Positions 16,278 to 17,592 of a stretch of 17,592 nt of DNA are shown piece after piece. The stretch covers positions 1 to 17,592 of the forward strand of contig DCIQ01000135.1 in NCBI GenBank assembly GCA_002317435.1, in the 5' to 3' direction. Made by a program: the position numbers and the translations under genes. The notes beneath the pieces are model-generated. The model had not been told where the DNA came from and ran no database searches. It saw only the letters and a list, made by a program, of their open reading frames with translations. The DNA comes from Bacteroidales bacterium UBA1722 (lineage in GTDB: Bacteria; Bacteroidota; Bacteroidia; Bacteroidales; UBA932). The number at the start of each line of letters is the position of its first letter. Positions within the stretch are counted from its first letter, which is position 1.

Positions 16278-16409
16278 ACTGTCCCAATTAAAACAATTTC
16301 TGTAAGTACTTTCAACGGCACATTACAATTGATGCGTTATTATTAACAAGTCAGTTAATTGACTCAAGTTTCGCACTTGCGAAACTTGAGTTAACACATT
16401 ACCAATTAT
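16278..16409 (-). other. Intergenic region between peptide 2 and propeller 2
   Basis: This gap of 132 bp holds no gene. Its main feature is the perfect inverted repeat listed separately. I see no good match to TAnnTTTG before propeller 2, so that gene probably depends on transcription from upstream of peptide 2. Confidence 0.5.
16362..16391 (-). terminator. Perfect 13-bp inverted repeat after peptide 2 (attenuator or 3' stabiliser)
   Basis: ACTCAAGTTTCGC (16362-16374) and GCGAAACTTGAGT (16379-16391) are exact reverse complements around a 4-base loop. The hairpin begins 18 bp after the peptide 2 stop and lies before propeller 2. On the minus strand the sequence after it is CAATTAACTG, with no T-run, so it does not look like a full intrinsic terminator. 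A partial terminator, or an mRNA-end stabiliser that raises peptide expression over propeller expression, fits better. Confidence 0.6.
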
Positions 16410-16667
16410 CTACATACACAATGCACGTATATCTCCCGAAAGCTTATAAATCTTATCGCACTCACTACATTTTGGGAAACTATAGTGTCCCGAACGCTTA
16501 CTCTTGTCACATTGAACCGAGCTAGAATATCCGCATTCATCATTTGCAAGAGCCTCCACATTTTCATCAAAGATCCCGTCGGATTTGTTGCAGGATAAGA
16601 TGCCGACTACCAACAGAGATGCAGCGACCACTGCAGCGGACGCGATGGCCAATAATTTCTTTTTCAT
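16410..16667 (-). CDS. NVEALA-family small secreted peptide precursor 2
   Basis: An 85-residue precursor starting at the ATG at 16667. Residues 1-41 are identical to peptide 1: MKKKLL start, hydrophobic segment, ILSC (Cys26), NKSDGIFD and ENVEALA. The 44-residue core is entirely different, with NDECGYSSS near its start, KCSEC in the middle and RALCM at the end. It too has five cysteines (Cys45, 53, 67, 70, 84), including a CxxC. The leader DNA differs from copy 1 at only two silent positions, while the core DNA shows no visible similarity, so core and leader have separate histories. The NVEALA family is known only by its motif; signal, toxin, bacteriocin-like or structural roles are all possible. 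I favour a secreted peptide processed at or near Ala41. Confidence 0.85.
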   Translation of the reverse strand: MKKKLLAIASAAVVAASLLVVGILSCNKSDGIFDENVEALANDECGYSSSVQCDKSKRSGHYSFPKCSECDKIYKLSGDIRALCM

Positions 16668-16960
16668 AAAATAAATGACTTTTTTGTTAATAACTTCCGC
16701 ACACAACCGATTATGTGCGTTGAAAATTCCAGTGCAAATCAAAAAAAAAAAAATGATTTCCAAATTTTCTAGAATTCTTTCTCGATTTTCCCATACTTGC
16801 CAATGCGTTCCTGACAACTCCCCATAAATCATCTCAAATGACTAAGATTATAGCGGACCAGCCTTTCTTCTGATCGTTCAACACAGTAAAGGTATTTATT
16901 TTTTGAGTCAAAAGCTATTTTACTTATATCCTCCGAAACTTGAATATCGTACTTAAAATT
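16552..16960. repeat. Direct repeat copy 2: propeller 3' remnant + intergenic + NVEALA leader
   Basis: Partner of 14937-15344, about 98% identical by eye, in the same orientation and offset by about 1615 bp. One end is inside the NVEALA motif of peptide 2. The other is the point where the propeller remnant meets unrelated DNA next to the DUF4160 gene. Confidence 0.9.
16668..16828 (-). promoter_or_regulatory. Conserved 5' region of NVEALA peptide 2 with A/T homopolymer
   Basis: Same sequence as upstream of peptide 1, but the A run on the plus strand is 13 long (16741-16753). The minus-strand candidate boxes are TTTG (16764-16761) and TTGATTTG (16742-16735), here separated by 18 bases instead of 17. 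The small hairpin CGCACA/TGTGCG is at 16698-16703 and 16714-16719. This is likely the first promoter of the peptide operon, as the upstream propeller gene is cut off. Confidence 0.4.
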
Positions 16961-16975
16961 TATTACTTTTGTCAT
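16829..16975 (-). pseudogene. C-terminal remnant of a BF3164-like propeller gene
   Basis: The minus strand encodes the last blade of a propeller (FKYDIQVSEDISKIAFDSKN, then KYLYCVERSEERLVRYNL) ending in HLR and a stop. This matches the end of propeller 2 with only a few changes. Homology ends abruptly at 16960, and everything encoding the first ~310 residues is missing. An ATG is in frame just past the junction (16975-16973, giving MTKVIN before FKYD), so a 48-residue product could be made, but it would have no signal peptide and only one blade. Most likely it is a leftover of a third peptide/propeller unit, cut when the flanking DNA with the DUF4160/DUF2442 pair arrived. Confidence 0.75.
16939..16971 (+). 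promoter_or_regulatory. Candidate promoter of the DUF4160-DUF2442 pair
   Basis: TACTTTTG at 16964-16971 matches the Bacteroidota -7 consensus TAnnTTTG. CTTG at 16939-16942, 21 bases upstream, is a near match for the -33 TTTG. Transcription would start around 16978, giving a leader of about 50 bases that contains the inverted repeats at 16977-17020. The promoter spans the junction between the propeller remnant and the newcomer DNA. Confidence 0.4.
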
Positions 16976-16976
16976 A

Positions 16977-17020
16977 CAAACCTTGGGGCAGTGAACCACT
17001 CTGCAAATCTAAGGTTTGCA
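16977..17020 (+). promoter_or_regulatory. Overlapping inverted repeats before DUF4160 (possible operator)
   Basis: CAAACCTT (16977-16984) is the exact reverse complement of AAGGTTTG (17011-17018). A second pair, TGCAAA (17002-17007) and TTTGCA (17015-17020), shares bases with it, so the two hairpins exclude each other. They lie between the candidate promoter and the ATG at 17031, where an autoregulatory site of a toxin-antitoxin-like pair would be expected. Function is inference. Confidence 0.4.
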
Positions 17021-17030
17021 AAAAGAACAT

Positions 17031-17270
17031 ATGCCTACCATATTCATCATATTCGGTTTTGTCTTCAAGTTTTACTCAGATGACCATGAGCCTATTCATG
17101 TTCATGTTATGAAAGACAGAAGCGAAGCCAAGTATAATGTCGAGCCTGAGGTTACTCAAGTATTCAATCATGGATTCAAGAAACATGAAATTTCCTTGAT
17201 TGAAGGTATTATTGAAGAAAACGTCGATGTAATCAGGGCCCGTTGGAAGGAATACTTTAAAATCAGCTAG
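17031..17270 (+). CDS. DUF4160 domain small protein
   Basis: A 79-residue protein starting at the ATG at 17031 (MPTIFIIFGF); a TTG five codons earlier is less likely. The DUF4160 pattern is clear: FKFYSDDHEPIHVHVMKDRS followed by AKYN, with conserved His residues, and a C-terminal helix ending in RARWKEYFKI. It is found in front of a DUF2442 gene with only 2 bp between them, the usual arrangement for these families. Such pairs are often considered toxin-antitoxin-like, but I know of no firm biochemical role. It is the only complete plus-strand operon in the window and faces away from the peptide genes. It is probably an independent mobile-type module. Confidence 0.85.
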   Translation: MPTIFIIFGFVFKFYSDDHEPIHVHVMKDRSEAKYNVEPEVTQVFNHGFKKHEISLIEGIIEENVDVIRARWKEYFKIS

Positions 17271-17272
17271 AT

Positions 17273-17539
17273 ATGCAGAAATTTATCGATAAGGTTTGGG
17301 TTGATGGAACCAACGTATATGCCCGCACAAAAGACGGGCTTGAAGCCTCATATCCATTTGCCCGATGGAAGGGATTCCGTTCAGCTTCCGAGAACCAGCT
17401 CAAGGATTTCTTTCTCTCCTATACAGGAATACATTGGCCGCAGCTTGATGAAGATCTCAGTTTTGAAGGTATGTTTCATTCATCCGGTCTGTGCGACCGT
17501 ACTGAAAGCGAAGATTCTGTCTGCTATATCCCCGCCTGA
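17273..17539 (+). CDS. DUF2442 domain small protein
   Basis: An 88-residue protein with the DUF2442 marks: a beta-hairpin start (VWVDGTNVYARTKDGLEASY), then PFARWKGFRSASENQLKDF and the signature GIHWPQLDEDLSFEGMF near 52-68. It follows DUF4160 by 2 bp, so the two are surely co-transcribed. Family members usually end soon after the DEDLS-x-EG motif. Here about 20 more residues follow (HSSGLCDRTESEDSVCYIPA) with no clear family resemblance, which may reflect a 3' end altered by joining to neighbouring DNA. The gene ends close to, and may overlap by 16 bp, a possible minus-strand gene that enters from the right edge. Confidence 0.85.
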   Translation: MQKFIDKVWVDGTNVYARTKDGLEASYPFARWKGFRSASENQLKDFFLSYTGIHWPQLDEDLSFEGMFHSSGLCDRTESEDSVCYIPA

Positions 17540-17592
17540 TTTTTTATCTTGATGACAGCGATATTCAGCATCAGCTGTGCCGCATAGTAGGT
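17524..17592 (-). CDS. Possible 3' end of an unidentified gene entering from the right edge
   Basis: The minus strand is open from the window edge to a TAG at 17526-17524, giving 22 residues (TYYAAQLMLNIAVIKIKNQA then GI). The composition is protein-like, but the piece is too short to assign. It would converge on and overlap the last 16 bp of the DUF2442 gene. It could equally be a chance open frame. Confidence 0.2.
   Translation of the reverse strand, partial: TYYAAQLMLNIAVIKIKNQAGI

Noticed and set aside
14936..16960. Insertion sequence or CRISPR as the source of the repeats
   Set aside because: There are only two long repeats, which contain coding and intergenic parts of the locus itself. 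I see no transposase, terminal inverted repeats or regular short spacers.

Overview
The window looks like part of a Bacteroidales (Bacteroidota) chromosome. The grounds are the gene families: NVEALA-type small proteins, BF3164/TolB-like 6-bladed propeller lipoproteins, and a transglutaminase-like lipoprotein with a discoidin-like tail. Bacteroidota-type promoter boxes (TAnnTTTG at -7) and many lipoboxes agree with this. I cannot fix the genus.

Layout. Almost everything lies on the minus strand, so transcription runs from high to low coordinates. At the upstream end is a small plus-strand pair, DUF4160 + DUF2442 (17031-17539). Next comes the amputated C-terminus of a propeller gene (16829-16975). 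Two peptide/propeller units follow: NVEALA peptide 2 (16410-16667) with propeller 2 (15213-16277), then NVEALA peptide 1 (14786-15052) with propeller 1 (13737-14789). After these come a thioredoxin-like lipoprotein (13113-13685), a Wzy/O-antigen-ligase-like membrane protein with a TPR tail (11690-13129), a signal peptidase I (10927-11721) and a transglutaminase-like lipoprotein (8934-10913). A probable internal promoter (about 8897-8929) then precedes a TolC-type outer-membrane channel (7380-8873), a periplasmic adaptor (6292-7371) and two tandem RND permeases (3258-6284, 166-3261). The genes from 13685 down to 166 are tightly packed, with short gaps or overlaps. The 13.7-17.0 kb part is visibly richer in A+T than the part below 13 kb.

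How it may work together (inference). Two small precursors share an identical 41-residue leader ending in ENVEALA but have unrelated, five-cysteine C-terminal cores. At DNA level the identity stops inside the NVEALA motif itself, which is how a leader/core cassette would look. The motif ends in Ala-Leu-Ala, an AxA site as used by type I signal peptidases, and the locus carries its own signal peptidase I. A CxxC thioredoxin-like lipoprotein could handle the cysteines. The transglutaminase-like lipoprotein could cleave or crosslink, and the Wzy/ligase-like protein could add a glycan. The propellers may be surface or periplasmic partners. The TolC-adaptor-RND set could export the product, or it could be an independent efflux operon that happens to sit downstream. 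The candidate new system in this window is therefore a peptide maturation and secretion locus, and its function is unknown.
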